In this document: positions 33,253-42,459 of the stretch, one piece after another
Layout of the letters: the number at the start of each line of letters is the position of its first letter
Numbering within the stretch: position 1 is the first letter of the stretch
Origin: Clostridia bacterium
Lineage (GTDB): Bacteria; Bacillota; Clostridia; UBA1381
Direction: 5' to 3'
Length of the DNA: 64,000 bases
Assembly (NCBI GenBank): GCA_900751885.1
Contig: CAADTH010000034.1
Coordinates: forward strand, 186,001 to 250,000
The notes under the pieces: generated by a model
Seen by the model: only the letters and a program-made list of their open reading frames with translations
Databases searched by the model: none
What the model was told of the DNA's origin: nothing
Translations under genes and position numbers: made by a program

Positions 33253-34152
33253 ATGGCAAACATAAGAGCAGCAATTATGGGGCGTGGAAATATCGGTAAA
33301 GCAGTGCTTGAGGCGATTGAAGCGTCCCCTGATATGGAATGCGCCGGAGTGATTTTGCGTGAGGGCGCGAAAAAGGACGTAGCGGAATTTGCGAACCTTC
33401 CACAGGTAACGGACGTGAAAGAGCTTGGAAAAGTGGACGTTGTGATTTTGTGTACTCCGTCGAGAAGAGCGCCTGAATGCGCAAAGCTGTTTAGCGATAT
33501 GGGCATTTGCACAGTGGACAGCTTCGATATTCACACTCAGATTTGGGATGTAAAAAAAGAACTCGACGAGGTATGTAAGAAAAACGGCACCGCTTCTATC
33601 ATTTCAGCAGGCTGGGACCCGGGCAGCGATTCCATGGTTCGCGCGCTGATGGAAGCAATGGCGCCAAAGGGCATTACCTATACGAACTTTGGTCCTGGAA
33701 TGAGCATGGGACATACCGTTGCAGTCAAAGCAATCGATGGGGTAGAAAATGCACTTTCTATGACCATTCCGACCGGCACAGGAATTCACCGCCGCATGGT
33801 TTATGTACAATTAAAGCCTGGCGCAGATTTTGCCACAGTAGAGAATGCAGTCAAAACAGACCCGTATTTTGTTCACGACGAGACCCATGTGGAGCAGGTG
33901 GATGATGTTATGCAGCTTTTGGACACTGGTCACGGCGTCAATTTGGTGCGTAAGGGCGTGTCCGGCGCGACACACAACCAGCTGTTTGAATTTGATATGA
34001 AAATCAACAACCCGGCGCTCACCGCACAGATTCTTATTGCATCGGCAAGAGCGGTGCTGAAACAGCAACCGGGCTGTTATACGATGATTGAGATTGCGCC
34101 GATTGATTACCTGTATGGGGAAAAGGAAGCTTTGATTAAGAAATTGGTATAA
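33253..34152 (+). CDS. ddh: meso-Diaminopimelate dehydrogenase
   Basis: 299 residues. It makes meso-DAP in one NADPH-dependent step from tetrahydrodipicolinate and ammonia, bypassing the succinylase/acetylase routes; meso-DAP feeds lysine and peptidoglycan. The N-terminal Rossmann motif is IMGRGNIGKAV. Family segments SAGWDPGSDSMVRALMEAM and FGPGMSMGHTVAVKAIDGV are clear. The start at 33253 follows GGAGGG 6 nt upstream. It sits where rpoB is usually found. Confidence 0.94.
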   Translation: MANIRAAIMGRGNIGKAVLEAIEASPDMECAGVILREGAKKDVAEFANLPQVTDVKELGKVDVVILCTPSRRAPECAKLFSDMGICTVDSFDIHTQIWDVKKELDEVCKKNGTASIISAGWDPGSDSMVRALMEAMAPKGITYTNFGPGMSMGHTVAVKAIDGVENALSMTIPTGTGIHRRMVYVQLKPGADFATVENAVKTDPYFVHDETHVEQVDDVMQLLDTGHGVNLVRKGVSGATHNQLFEFDMKINNPALTAQILIASARAVLKQQPGCYTMIEIAPIDYLYGEKEALIKKLV

Positions 34153-34167
34153 TATCCGACATTTTTG

Positions 34168-34197
34168 TTGACAAACTCCTCTCTGATGGGGTATAAT
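34168..34197 (+). promoter_or_regulatory. Promoter of the yceD-like gene and rpmF
   Basis: TTGACA (34168-34173), an 18-nt spacer and TATAAT (34192-34197). Confidence 0.85.
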
Positions 34198-34241
34198 AAT
34201 AGCTGTGACTTTATACTGCGTACGAAGTGCGGGGTGAGAAA

Positions 34242-34760
34242 ATGGTTGTTGATGTATCGGCAATTTTGAAGGATTACGGCGAGAAAATCACAGTGCATGG
34301 CAGTGTGGAACTGAACGAGATTGATTTTTTGGGTGAGCAGTTTGTGTTTTGTGCTCCGCTGCAGTTGGATGGCGAAATCGTGAATAACGGAACAACGCTT
34401 GAGTTTACTGCAATGGCACAGGGGCAAATGAAGGTGCACTGTGCAAGGTGCAACAAACCGCTTGACAGAAGCATTCAATTCGATATCCATGAGCTGTTGG
34501 CGCAGGGTGAAGAAGAGGACACCGCAGAAGAAGACATCGTGTTGTTTTCCGGCAGCAGTATTGACTTGGGAGATATCGTGCAAAATAGTTTCCTGATGAA
34601 TGTGACAGGAAAGTATTTATGCAAAGAGGATTGCAAGGGACTTTGTCCAAATTGCGGAAAAGACCTGAACGATGGTCCGTGTGGATGTGACACGGAAGTG
34701 ATTGATCCACGCTGGGCGGCTTTGGCGGATATCATAAAGCAAAATTCGGACGAAAGCTAA
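34242..34760 (+). CDS. YceD/DUF177-family protein (23S rRNA accumulation)
   Basis: 172 residues, a DUF177 protein. YceD is needed for normal 23S rRNA levels in E. coli and plants. Cys pairs CARC (~residues 67-70) and CKED-CKGLCPNCGKDL near the C-terminus are typical of the Gram-positive form and may bind metal. Always next to rpmF, as here with 13 nt between. The start at 34242 is preferred over a GTG at 34227 because GGGGTGAG lies just upstream. Confidence 0.88.
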   Translation: MVVDVSAILKDYGEKITVHGSVELNEIDFLGEQFVFCAPLQLDGEIVNNGTTLEFTAMAQGQMKVHCARCNKPLDRSIQFDIHELLAQGEEEDTAEEDIVLFSGSSIDLGDIVQNSFLMNVTGKYLCKEDCKGLCPNCGKDLNDGPCGCDTEVIDPRWAALADIIKQNSDES

Positions 34761-34773
34761 GGAGGTGTTATAA

Positions 34774-34965
34774 ATGGCAGTACCTAAGGGAAAAGTATCA
34801 AAATCAAGAAGAGATAAAAGACGTGCAAACTGGAAGCTCTCTGTACCAGGCATGGTAGAGTGCCCACAGTGCCACGAGTACAAAATGCCACACAGAGTTT
34901 GTAAGGCTTGCGGCTACTACAATGGCAGAGAAGTTGTCAAAAAGGAAGAAGCGGCAGCAAACTAA
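34774..34965 (+). CDS. rpmF: 50S ribosomal protein L32
   Basis: L32, 63 residues. The N-terminal MAVPKGKVSKSRRDKRRANW is characteristic, and CPQC and CKAC make the zinc-binding form. AAGGAGG precedes the ATG. Confidence 0.97.
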   Translation: MAVPKGKVSKSRRDKRRANWKLSVPGMVECPQCHEYKMPHRVCKACGYYNGREVVKKEEAAAN

Positions 34966-34972
34966 GGAAGGA

Positions 34973-35012
34973 AGACTATGTGATACAACATTGTATTGCA
35001 TGGTCTTTTTTG
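34973..35012 (+). terminator. Terminator after rpmF
   Basis: AGACTATG-TGATACAA pairs with TTGTATTG-CATGGTCT (with G-T pairs) around a short loop, then T6. Confidence 0.8.
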
Positions 35013-35034
35013 TTGTTTGAGAAAGGATGATATG

Positions 35035-35493
35035 ATGTCATATATTTCAAAGCTCCGAAGGCATATCGGACATGACCCCATTATCATGATTGGGGCAACT
35101 GTGATGGTTTTCAATGAAAACAATGAGGTACTTTTCCAGCTTCGCTCCGATACCAATGACTGGGGACTGCCGGGTGGCTCAATGGAGATTGGGGAATCGA
35201 CCGAGGAAGCGGCGCGGAGGGAGCTGTATGAGGAAACAGGACTGACTGCTGGAAAATTAAAGCTCACGGGCGTATTTTCAGGACCTAATTATTTTTATAT
35301 TTATCCAAATGGGGATCAGACAGATACGGTCATTGTCCTATATGAAACCCACGATGCGTCTGGAACACTGACGATGACCGATGGCGAGAGTCTACAGCTT
35401 TCCTATTTTCCACTTCATTCCTTGCCTCAGCCGATGGAGTCAAGAACAAAAGCCCTATTCGAGGAGTTAAAAAGACAGCATCAATTTGAATGA
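35035..35493 (+). CDS. NUDIX hydrolase
   Basis: 152 residues. The NUDIX box is complete: GGSMEIGEST-EEAARRELYEETGL matches G-x5-E-x7-REU-x-EE-x-G-U (~residues 45-67). Such enzymes cleave nucleoside diphosphates linked to another group; the substrate cannot be read. Two adjacent ATGs (35032, 35035) are possible; the second has the better spacing from AAAGGA. It stands alone between two terminated units. Confidence 0.88.
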   Translation: MSYISKLRRHIGHDPIIMIGATVMVFNENNEVLFQLRSDTNDWGLPGGSMEIGESTEEAARRELYEETGLTAGKLKLTGVFSGPNYFYIYPNGDQTDTVIVLYETHDASGTLTMTDGESLQLSYFPLHSLPQPMESRTKALFEELKRQHQFE

Positions 35494-35581
35494 AATTTGC
35501 TATTTTTTAATAGAATTAACACGAAAACAGTTCTGCAAAATGACATAGGAACAATCTGATAAAATTTTATCAAAATTTAGG

Positions 35582-35609
35582 TAGACAATTACCGAATATA
35601 TGGTATAAT
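35582..35609 (+). promoter_or_regulatory. Promoter of ppdK
   Basis: TAGACA (35582-35587), a 16-nt spacer and TATAAT (35604-35609). Confidence 0.75.
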
Positions 35610-35667
35610 ACAATCATAGAATGCCCTGCAAGACAGGGGCAAAACAGACATAGGAGGAGAAAAAGCA

Positions 35668-38295
35668 ATGGGTAAAAAATTTGTATACCTTTTCAGTGAA
35701 GGCGATGCAACCATGAGAAATCTGCTTGGCGGAAAGGGTGCGAACCTCGCGGAAATGACAAAGCTGGGATTTCCAGTGCCGCAGGGTTTCACGGTTACGA
35801 CAGAAGCTTGTACGCAATACTACGAGGATAGCAGAAAGATCAATGATGACATTCAGGCTGAAATCAACCAGATGATGGGGAAACTCGAGGAGATTGCAGG
35901 CAAAAAATTCGGTGACACAGACGATCCGTTTTTGGTGTCTGTCCGCTCCGGTGCGCGCGCTTCCATGCCTGGTATGATGGATACCATCTTAAATCTTGGT
36001 TTGACAGACGTCACAGTGGAAGGTCTCGCAAAAAAGACCAATAATGCAAGATTTGCATACGACAGCTACAGAAGATTCATCCAGATGTTCTCTGACGTTG
36101 TTATGGAAGTACCAAAGCCAAAATTCGAGAATATCATTGACCAGATGAAGGAAGAAAAGGGATACAAATTAGATACCGAATTTACAACAGAGGATTTAAA
36201 AGAGCTGATTGTTCGTTTTAAGGCGCTCTTTAAGCAGGAGAAGGGCTTTGACTTCCCACAGGATCCGAAGGTACAGCTGATTGAATCCGTTGAAGCGGTA
36301 TTCAGAAGCTGGGATAACCCACGTGCAATTGTATATAGAAGAATGAACGATATTCCGTCCAGCTGGGGAACAGCGGTCAATGTACAGGCAATGGTATTCG
36401 GTAACATGGGCGATACCTCAGGTACTGGTGTTGCGTTCACACGTGACCCTGCAACCGGTGAAAAGAAGCTCTTCGGTGAGTACCTCATCAACGCACAGGG
36501 AGAGGACGTTGTGGCAGGAGTGCGTACGCCGAGCCCAATCAGCAAGCTGGAAGAGGATATGCCGGAGGTATTTAAGCAGTTTGTTGATATTGCGACAAAA
36601 TTGGAGCTTCACTATAAAGATATGCAGGATATGGAGTTCACCATTCAGGAAGGCAAGCTCTATATGCTTCAGACAAGAAACGGCAAACGGACAGCGGCTT
36701 CCGCGCTGAAGGTTGCAGTTGACCTCGTAGAGGAAGGACTCGTCACAAAAGAGGAAGCGCTTTTGAAGGTAGAGCCAAAACAGCTCGATTCTCTTTTGCA
36801 TCCGACATTTGTTCCAAGCGCGTTAAAGAGTGCGGATGTTCTGACAAAGGGACTTCCGGCTTCTCCGGGCGCAGGCTATGGTGAAGTATACTTCACAGCG
36901 GAAGAGGCAGTTGAAGCGGCAAACACAGGCAAAAAAGTCATTTTGGTTAGAAAAGAAACCTCTCCGGAGGACATTGAAGGCATGAACGTGGCGCAGGGAA
37001 TCATGACAGCACGCGGCGGTATGACCTCCCATGCGGCGGTTGTGGCGCGTGGTATGGGACGTTGCTGTGTTGCAGGCTGTGGTGAAATCAATGTCAATGA
37101 GGAAGAGAAATATTTCACAGTCGGCGGTAAAAAGTTTGTAGAGGGAGATATCATCTCTCTGGATGGAAACACGGGTAATGTATACGCTGGTGCGATTGAG
37201 ACACAGGAAGCGGCTTTGACAGGCGATTTTGCGAAATTCATGGGCTGGGCGGACGAGGTTCGTACGCTTCAGGTGCGCACGAATGCCGACACACCGAGAG
37301 ATGCGCAGACAGCGGTTCATTTTGGCGCAGAGGGAATCGGTCTTTGCCGTACAGAGCATATGTTCTTTGAGGAGACAAGAATCGCGGCTGTCCGTGAGAT
37401 GATTGTTTCTAAGACGGTAGAGCAGAGAAAGAAAGCGCTCGCTAAGATTCTTCCAATGCAGAGAGGCGACTTTGAAGAGCTCTTTAAAGCACTCGGCGGT
37501 CACCCGGTGACGATTCGTTTCTTAGATCCGCCGCTGCATGAGTTTGTTCCGCAGGAGGAAGAGGATATCAAGGCGCTTGCAAAGGAAATGGGGCTTGCTT
37601 ATGACGAGCTCAAAGCGACAATCGACGGCTTGCATGAGTTTAACCCAATGCTCGGACACAGAGGCTGCCGTCTGTCTGTGACATACCCAGAAATTGCAGA
37701 GATGCAGACAACAGCGGTTATCGAAGCGGCAATCAATGTCAACAAGGAAGGCATGAATGTTGTGCCGGAAATCATGATTCCGCTGGTTGGTGACAGCAAT
37801 GAGCTCAAATATGTCAAAAATGTTGTCACAACGACAGCGGATGCCATCATTGAAAAGGCTGGCGTGAAGCTTGACTATAAGGTTGGAACCATGATTGAGG
37901 TTCCAAGAGCGGCACTTTTGGCAGATGAAATTGCGAAGGAAGCAGAGTTCTTCTCCTTCGGTACCAATGACTTGACCCAGATGACATACGGCTTCTCCCG
38001 TGATGATGCCGGCAAATTCTTGGAAGAATACTATGACAAGAAGATTTTTGAGTCTGACCCATTTGCAAAGCTTGACCAGATTGGTGTCGGTAAGCTCGTG
38101 AAGATGGCGGTAGAGGGCGGAAGAAAGACACGCCCGGATATCAAGCTTGGAATCTGTGGTGAGCACGGCGGTGATCCGTCCACAGTAGAATTCTGCCATA
38201 ACATTGGACTCAATTATGTTTCCTGTTCCCCATACCGTGTGCCGATTGCAAGACTTGCAGCCGCACAGGCAAAGGTGAAAGAAACATTGAAATAG
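35668..38295 (+). CDS. ppdK: Pyruvate, phosphate dikinase
   Basis: 875 residues, interconverting PEP, AMP and PPi with pyruvate, ATP and Pi. In anaerobes it often works glycolytically to gain ATP from PPi. The ATP-grasp domain is at the N-terminus (LLGGKGANLAEM). The phosphohistidine is in ARGGMTSHAAVVARGMGRCC (~residue 455), and the C-terminal PEP/pyruvate domain ends LGICGEHGGDPSTVEFC with the catalytic Cys. Full length and monocistronic, with its own promoter and terminator. Confidence 0.97.
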   Translation: MGKKFVYLFSEGDATMRNLLGGKGANLAEMTKLGFPVPQGFTVTTEACTQYYEDSRKINDDIQAEINQMMGKLEEIAGKKFGDTDDPFLVSVRSGARASMPGMMDTILNLGLTDVTVEGLAKKTNNARFAYDSYRRFIQMFSDVVMEVPKPKFENIIDQMKEEKGYKLDTEFTTEDLKELIVRFKALFKQEKGFDFPQDPKVQLIESVEAVFRSWDNPRAIVYRRMNDIPSSWGTAVNVQAMVFGNMGDTSGTGVAFTRDPATGEKKLFGEYLINAQGEDVVAGVRTPSPISKLEEDMPEVFKQFVDIATKLELHYKDMQDMEFTIQEGKLYMLQTRNGKRTAASALKVAVDLVEEGLVTKEEALLKVEPKQLDSLLHPTFVPSALKSADVLTKGLPASPGAGYGEVYFTAEEAVEAANTGKKVILVRKETSPEDIEGMNVAQGIMTARGGMTSHAAVVARGMGRCCVAGCGEINVNEEEKYFTVGGKKFVEGDIISLDGNTGNVYAGAIETQEAALTGDFAKFMGWADEVRTLQVRTNADTPRDAQTAVHFGAEGIGLCRTEHMFFEETRIAAVREMIVSKTVEQRKKALAKILPMQRGDFEELFKALGGHPVTIRFLDPPLHEFVPQEEEDIKALAKEMGLAYDELKATIDGLHEFNPMLGHRGCRLSVTYPEIAEMQTTAVIEAAINVNKEGMNVVPEIMIPLVGDSNELKYVKNVVTTTADAIIEKAGVKLDYKVGTMIEVPRAALLADEIAKEAEFFSFGTNDLTQMTYGFSRDDAGKFLEEYYDKKIFESDPFAKLDQIGVGKLVKMAVEGGRKTRPDIKLGICGEHGGDPSTVEFCHNIGLNYVSCSPYRVPIARLAAAQAKVKETLK

Positions 38296-38304
38296 TGATG
38301 CACA

Positions 38305-38346
38305 AAAAGGGCTGTAAAAAACTTGTTTTTTTACAGCCCCTTTTCT
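38305..38346 (+). terminator. Terminator of ppdK
   Basis: GGGCTGTAAAAAA pairs with TTTTTTACAGCCC, flanked by A's and a T-run; it can act in both directions. Confidence 0.9.
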
Positions 38347-38360
38347 TTGTGTTTGGAAGA

Positions 38361-38389
38361 TTGCAAATAGGAGGGCAATAGGGTATAAT
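38361..38389 (+). promoter_or_regulatory. Promoter of the RlmD-type methyltransferase gene
   Basis: TTGCAA (38361-38366), a 17-nt spacer and TATAAT (38384-38389). Confidence 0.75.
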
Positions 38390-38420
38390 AGGGGAAAAGG
38401 AAACAGAGCAGGAGAACAAC

Positions 38421-39785
38421 ATGATACCAGTAGAAAAAAATAAAGAGTATCCAGTTAAAATAGAATCGCTGTCAAGTGATGGAAATGGAATCGGGCATGT
38501 AGACGGCTATACCATATTCATACCACAGACCGTGCCGGGAGACGAAGCGGTTATCCGCGTGGTTAAGGTGAAATCAAAATATGGATATGGAAAACTTGTA
38601 CACTTAAATAGTCCCTCGCCCGACAGGCAGGATGCGTTGTGCGGCAATTTTGCGCGCTGTGGAGGATGTCAGCTGATGCACATGAGCTATGAAGCACAGC
38701 TCCGTTTTAAACAGGGAGTCGTGCAGGATGCCCTAAAAAGAATTGGGGGTGCCTACGGGATTGTGGTTCAACCTGTTGTTGGGATGGAGGAATCAACTCG
38801 CTATCGGAATAAGCTGGTCTTTCCGGTCTCACAGGAGGATGGCAAGCCGATTTGTGGATTCTATGCGCCGAGAAGCCATCAGGTCATTCCAGTCAGCGAA
38901 TGCTTGCTGGGCGATTGCCTGCACCGGGAGATTCTTCTCGCTGTTCAGGATTATATGCGTGAAAGCCATGTATCCGCGTATGACGAACAGACGCATACCG
39001 GGCTTGTGCGCCGTATATTTCTTCGGTTTGCGTATCACACAGGCGAAATCATGGTTGCCCTTTCCATCAATGGGGATGCCTTGCCGAATGAGAATGATTT
39101 TACCCAGCGCATAAGGAAGGTGTCTCCTCGAATTGCCAGCATTCAGCTCAATCAGAATCAAAAGCGAACCAATCTGATTCTAGGTGGGAAGAATCGGCTG
39201 TTGTGGGGGAAGGAGACGATTGCGGATACCCTTTGCGGTATAATGTATCAAATTTCCCTGCAAAGCTTCTATCAGGTCAATCCTGTCCAGACGGAAAGAC
39301 TTTATCAAAAAGCGATTGAGCTTGCGAATTTGACTGGCAAAGAGACTGTGTTTGATATCTATTGCGGAATCGGAACCATATCGCTTGCCTGTGCGCGATA
39401 TGCAAAAAAAGTGGTTGGAGTCGAGATTGTCCCCCAGGCAATTCAGGATGCAAGGAAGAACGCGGAGGAAAACTCTATCCAAAATACAGCATTCTATGTG
39501 GGAGGGGCAGAGCAGGTCGTACCAAAGCTCGTGGAGGACGGCGCCCGTCCGGATGTGGTCATCTTAGACCCACCGAGAAAGGGGAGCGACGAGAAAACAC
39601 TCTCGGCAATCGCATCCGCACAGCCACAGCGGATTGTGTATGTCTCCTGTAACCCGGCGACCCTTGCAAGGGATGTGAAGTGTTTGCGCGAGTATGGCTA
39701 TGAGGTGAAAGAGACCGTACCATTTGATATGTTTCCCAATACAATTCATGTGGAAACCGTCTGTTTACTATCCAAGAAACAATAA
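38421..39785 (+). CDS. rlmD: 23S rRNA (uracil-5-)-methyltransferase RlmD/RumA family
   Basis: 454 residues. It methylates C5 of uracil in 23S rRNA using SAM; Firmicutes enzymes of this family (RlmCD type) may modify U747 and U1939. Residues ~8-60 are a TRAM RNA-binding domain. Iron-sulfur Cys are CGNFARCGGCQLMH (~74-87), with a further Cys downstream. The SAM site is FDIYCGIGTISLACA, followed by VILDPPRKG and the catalytic Cys in YVSCNPATLARD. TrmA-like specificity is the alternative. Confidence 0.9.
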   Translation: MIPVEKNKEYPVKIESLSSDGNGIGHVDGYTIFIPQTVPGDEAVIRVVKVKSKYGYGKLVHLNSPSPDRQDALCGNFARCGGCQLMHMSYEAQLRFKQGVVQDALKRIGGAYGIVVQPVVGMEESTRYRNKLVFPVSQEDGKPICGFYAPRSHQVIPVSECLLGDCLHREILLAVQDYMRESHVSAYDEQTHTGLVRRIFLRFAYHTGEIMVALSINGDALPNENDFTQRIRKVSPRIASIQLNQNQKRTNLILGGKNRLLWGKETIADTLCGIMYQISLQSFYQVNPVQTERLYQKAIELANLTGKETVFDIYCGIGTISLACARYAKKVVGVEIVPQAIQDARKNAEENSIQNTAFYVGGAEQVVPKLVEDGARPDVVILDPPRKGSDEKTLSAIASAQPQRIVYVSCNPATLARDVKCLREYGYEVKETVPFDMFPNTIHVETVCLLSKKQ

Positions 39786-39814
39786 ATAAACCAACTTACC
39801 ACCAAGGAGGAATT

Positions 39815-40456
39815 ATGACAAAGAAACAACTTGCACTAGAAATCATAAACAGATTCAAACAAGAATATCCTGATGTCGGCTGTACCCTAGACTATGACGA
39901 GGCATGGAAGCTTTTGGTGAGTGTGCGTCTTGCCGCACAGTGCACCGACGCCAGAGTCAATATTGTCGTGCAGGACTTGTATGCCAAATATCCAACCGTA
40001 GACGCCTTAGCGGATGCGGACGTGGAGGATATCGAGCGCATTGTAAAGCCGTGTGGTCTTGGACGCAGTAAGGCACGGGACATCAGTGCCTGCATGAAAA
40101 TTTTGCGTGACCAATACGGCGGTAAGGTACCGGGCGACTTTGACGCACTGTTAAAGCTCCCCGGAGTCGGGCGCAAAAGTGCAAACCTCATTATGGGGGA
40201 TGTATTCGGCAAGCCTGCTATCGTGACAGACACGCATTGTATCCGCCTGACTAACCGCATGGGGCTTGTGGATAATATTAAGGAGCCGAAAAAGGTAGAA
40301 ATGGCGCTTTGGGATATCATTCCGCCGGAGGAGGGCAGTGACTTTTGCCATAGACTGGTATTCCACGGCAGGGATGTCTGCACGGCAAGGACAAAGCCGC
40401 ATTGTGATATATGCTGTATTCGGGATATTTGTGCCCGAAATGGAGTGGAATCGTAA
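39815..40456 (+). CDS. nth: Endonuclease III
   Basis: 213 residues, a DNA glycosylase/AP lyase for oxidised pyrimidines in base excision repair. The helix-hairpin-helix is LLKLPGVGRKSANLI, with the catalytic Lys in this motif and the catalytic Asp in AIVTDTHCIRL. The C-terminal [4Fe-4S] ligands fit C-x6-C-x2-C-x5-C (CTARTKPHCDICCIRDIC). It follows the methyltransferase gene after 29 nt and is probably cotranscribed. Confidence 0.95.
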   Translation: MTKKQLALEIINRFKQEYPDVGCTLDYDEAWKLLVSVRLAAQCTDARVNIVVQDLYAKYPTVDALADADVEDIERIVKPCGLGRSKARDISACMKILRDQYGGKVPGDFDALLKLPGVGRKSANLIMGDVFGKPAIVTDTHCIRLTNRMGLVDNIKEPKKVEMALWDIIPPEEGSDFCHRLVFHGRDVCTARTKPHCDICCIRDICARNGVES

Positions 40457-40549
40457 AGTGCCGTTTTTGAAATAACAACCGTATTTGTAAAAGCGCACTG
40501 ACACAAAATCAACTAAAAATTTGGAGAACACCATTTCAGTAAATATGTA

Positions 40550-40578
40550 TTGACAAATTGCTGAGATTGATTTATAAT
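40550..40578 (+). promoter_or_regulatory. Promoter of tRNA-Thr
   Basis: TTGACA (40550-40555), a 17-nt spacer and TATAAT (40573-40578), fully consensus, 16 nt before the tRNA. Confidence 0.92.
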
Positions 40579-40593
40579 AACTAATGGTGTTTT

Positions 40594-40669
40594 GCTGTCT
40601 TAGCTCAGTAGGCAGAGCACTTCCTTGGTAAGGAAGAGGTCGGCAGTTCGAATCTGCTAGACAGCTCCA
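40594..40669 (+). tRNA. tRNA-Thr (anticodon GGT), CCA encoded
   Basis: 76 nt. The acceptor stem is GCTGTCT/AGACAGC. The anticodon arm is CTTCC-TTGGTAA-GGAAG, with GGT at positions 34-36, reading ACC and ACU. The T arm has GTTCGAATC. The 3' TCCA is encoded. Confidence 0.97.
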
Positions 40670-40672
40670 AAA

Positions 40673-40703
40673 GCGGCTTTCCAGATGGAAAGTCGCCTTT
40701 TTT
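40673..40703 (+). terminator. Terminator of tRNA-Thr
   Basis: GCGGCTTTCC-AGAT-GGAAAGTCGC (one G-T pair) followed by T7. Confidence 0.92.
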
Positions 40704-40804
40704 TGTTTTGATTCTCTTCAAAGCTGCAAATAACACAATATTACCATAAAAAATGTTAATGAAACTTCCCACTTTATGAAACAATAGCTTTGAGGTGAAA
40801 AATC

Positions 40805-42238
40805 ATGAAGATATTATGGGAAGCCCCAATGCAGTCAAGACCCAAGCTGCAGCAGGATATTTTAGCAGATGTAGCCATCATCGGCGGAGGCATGGCAGGT
40901 GTACTCACCGCGTATCGTCTTCAAAGGCATGGCATAAAGCCCGTCATTCTGGAGGCGGGACGCACAGGAGATGGCATGAGCAAGGTGACGACCGCAAAAA
41001 TCACATCCCAGCACGGTCTCATCTATGATTATCTGATTGGAAAGTTTGGAAAGACAAAAGCGCGCCAATACGCGCAAGCAAATCAAGCCGCGATTGATGC
41101 CTATCAGCATATCATCCATGAAAACAATATTTCCTGCCATTTTGAGAGGAGGGATGCCTACCTCTTTTCAAAAAAGGATGAATACCAGATTAAAAGCGAG
41201 GTGACCGCCGCAAGAGATGCCGGACTTCCCGCGGTGTTTACCAAGGATGTAGAACTTCCGTTTAAAGTGGCGGGCGCAGTGCGTTTTTCTGACCAGGCAC
41301 AGTTTCATCCGATGGAATTTCTAAGCGCAATCGCGCCGGAGGTCACAATCTATGAACAGTCGCCGGTTCAAGAAATCAAGGGACATGTGGTATCCACAGA
41401 GGAAGGAAGCATTACGGCAAAAAAAATCATTATCACCACACATTATCCAATTTTAAATGCACCCGGCTATTATTTTCTTCGGATGTATCAGGAGCGGGAA
41501 TATGTCCTTGCACTCGAACATGCACAAAAGCTGGATGGAATGTACTTGAGCGTAGACGAGGACGGACATTCCTTCCGAAACTATGACCAGTATCTTTTAT
41601 TCGGCGGAGAAGCGCACCATACAAGCTATAACCGCGACGGCGGCAGATACAAAATGCTCAAGCGTGAGGCGCGCCGCCTGTATCCCGATTGCACCACCGC
41701 TTATGAGTGGTCCGCGCAGGACTGTATGACGCTTGACCGTGTGCCGTACATCGGGAAGTATTCTGCGAGTACGGATGATATGTATGTGGCAACTGGGTTC
41801 AATAAATGGGGAATGACAAGCTCTATGGTCTCTGCCATGATTTTGACGGATTTGATTACCGGGGCAAAAAATGAATTTGCTGACGTGTTCTCACCGCAGA
41901 GAATGTCTGTGACAACAAAGCGTTTGATGGAGGAGGGCTCCTGTTCTGTGTCAGGACTGGTGCTCAAAAAATTCAAGGTGCCTGTAAAGGAGCTTTGTGA
42001 CCTTGAAAACGGAACAGGAGGAGTCATTGACTATTATGGGAACAAGGTGGGTGTGTATAAGGATGAGAATGGAGAGGTATTCGCAGTCTCGACAAAATGC
42101 CCCCATATGGGATGCGAGCTGGAATGGAATCCCGATGATTTGGCGTGGGAGTGCCCATGCCACGGCTCGCGGTTTGACTATAGAGGAAACGTCTTAAATA
42201 CTCCTGCTACAAAGGGCTGTAGGGTTCAGCTAAAATAA
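40805..42238 (+). CDS. FAD-dependent oxidoreductase fused to a Rieske domain
   Basis: 477 residues. The N-terminal FAD fold starts ADVAIIGGGMAGVLTAYRLQ (~residues 21-40), of the DAO/glycine-oxidase-like family. The last ~90 residues are a Rieske [2Fe-2S] domain with CPHMGC and CPCHGSRFDY (C-x-H ... C-x2-H) as cluster ligands. Fusions of this kind are frequent in Firmicutes and Cyanobacteria, but the substrate is not known. The start ATG at 40805 has GAGGTG upstream. Own terminator; no neighbouring gene suggests a pathway. Confidence 0.9.
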   Translation: MKILWEAPMQSRPKLQQDILADVAIIGGGMAGVLTAYRLQRHGIKPVILEAGRTGDGMSKVTTAKITSQHGLIYDYLIGKFGKTKARQYAQANQAAIDAYQHIIHENNISCHFERRDAYLFSKKDEYQIKSEVTAARDAGLPAVFTKDVELPFKVAGAVRFSDQAQFHPMEFLSAIAPEVTIYEQSPVQEIKGHVVSTEEGSITAKKIIITTHYPILNAPGYYFLRMYQEREYVLALEHAQKLDGMYLSVDEDGHSFRNYDQYLLFGGEAHHTSYNRDGGRYKMLKREARRLYPDCTTAYEWSAQDCMTLDRVPYIGKYSASTDDMYVATGFNKWGMTSSMVSAMILTDLITGAKNEFADVFSPQRMSVTTKRLMEEGSCSVSGLVLKKFKVPVKELCDLENGTGGVIDYYGNKVGVYKDENGEVFAVSTKCPHMGCELEWNPDDLAWECPCHGSRFDYRGNVLNTPATKGCRVQLK

Positions 42239-42240
42239 AA

Positions 42241-42269
42241 GAAGCAAGGCACAGCCTTGCTTCTTTTAT
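42241..42269 (+). terminator. Terminator of the FAD/Rieske gene
   Basis: GAAGCAAGGC-ACA-GCCTTGCTTC followed by T4. Confidence 0.88.
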
Positions 42270-42459
42270 TGCCCAGCCTGACGGCAGAGGCAATCTTTTA
42301 TGATATATACCACCTGATTGTTAGACGGAGCATAGAGTGAAATGTTCCCACAGGAATCAAAACGGAAAGAAATTTTATTTCAATCGTGAAACGTACTTTT
42401 TTTTTTCTGTCATTTATGGTATGATAAAAAAAGAATTTAACAGATAAGAAGGTGGGAAG

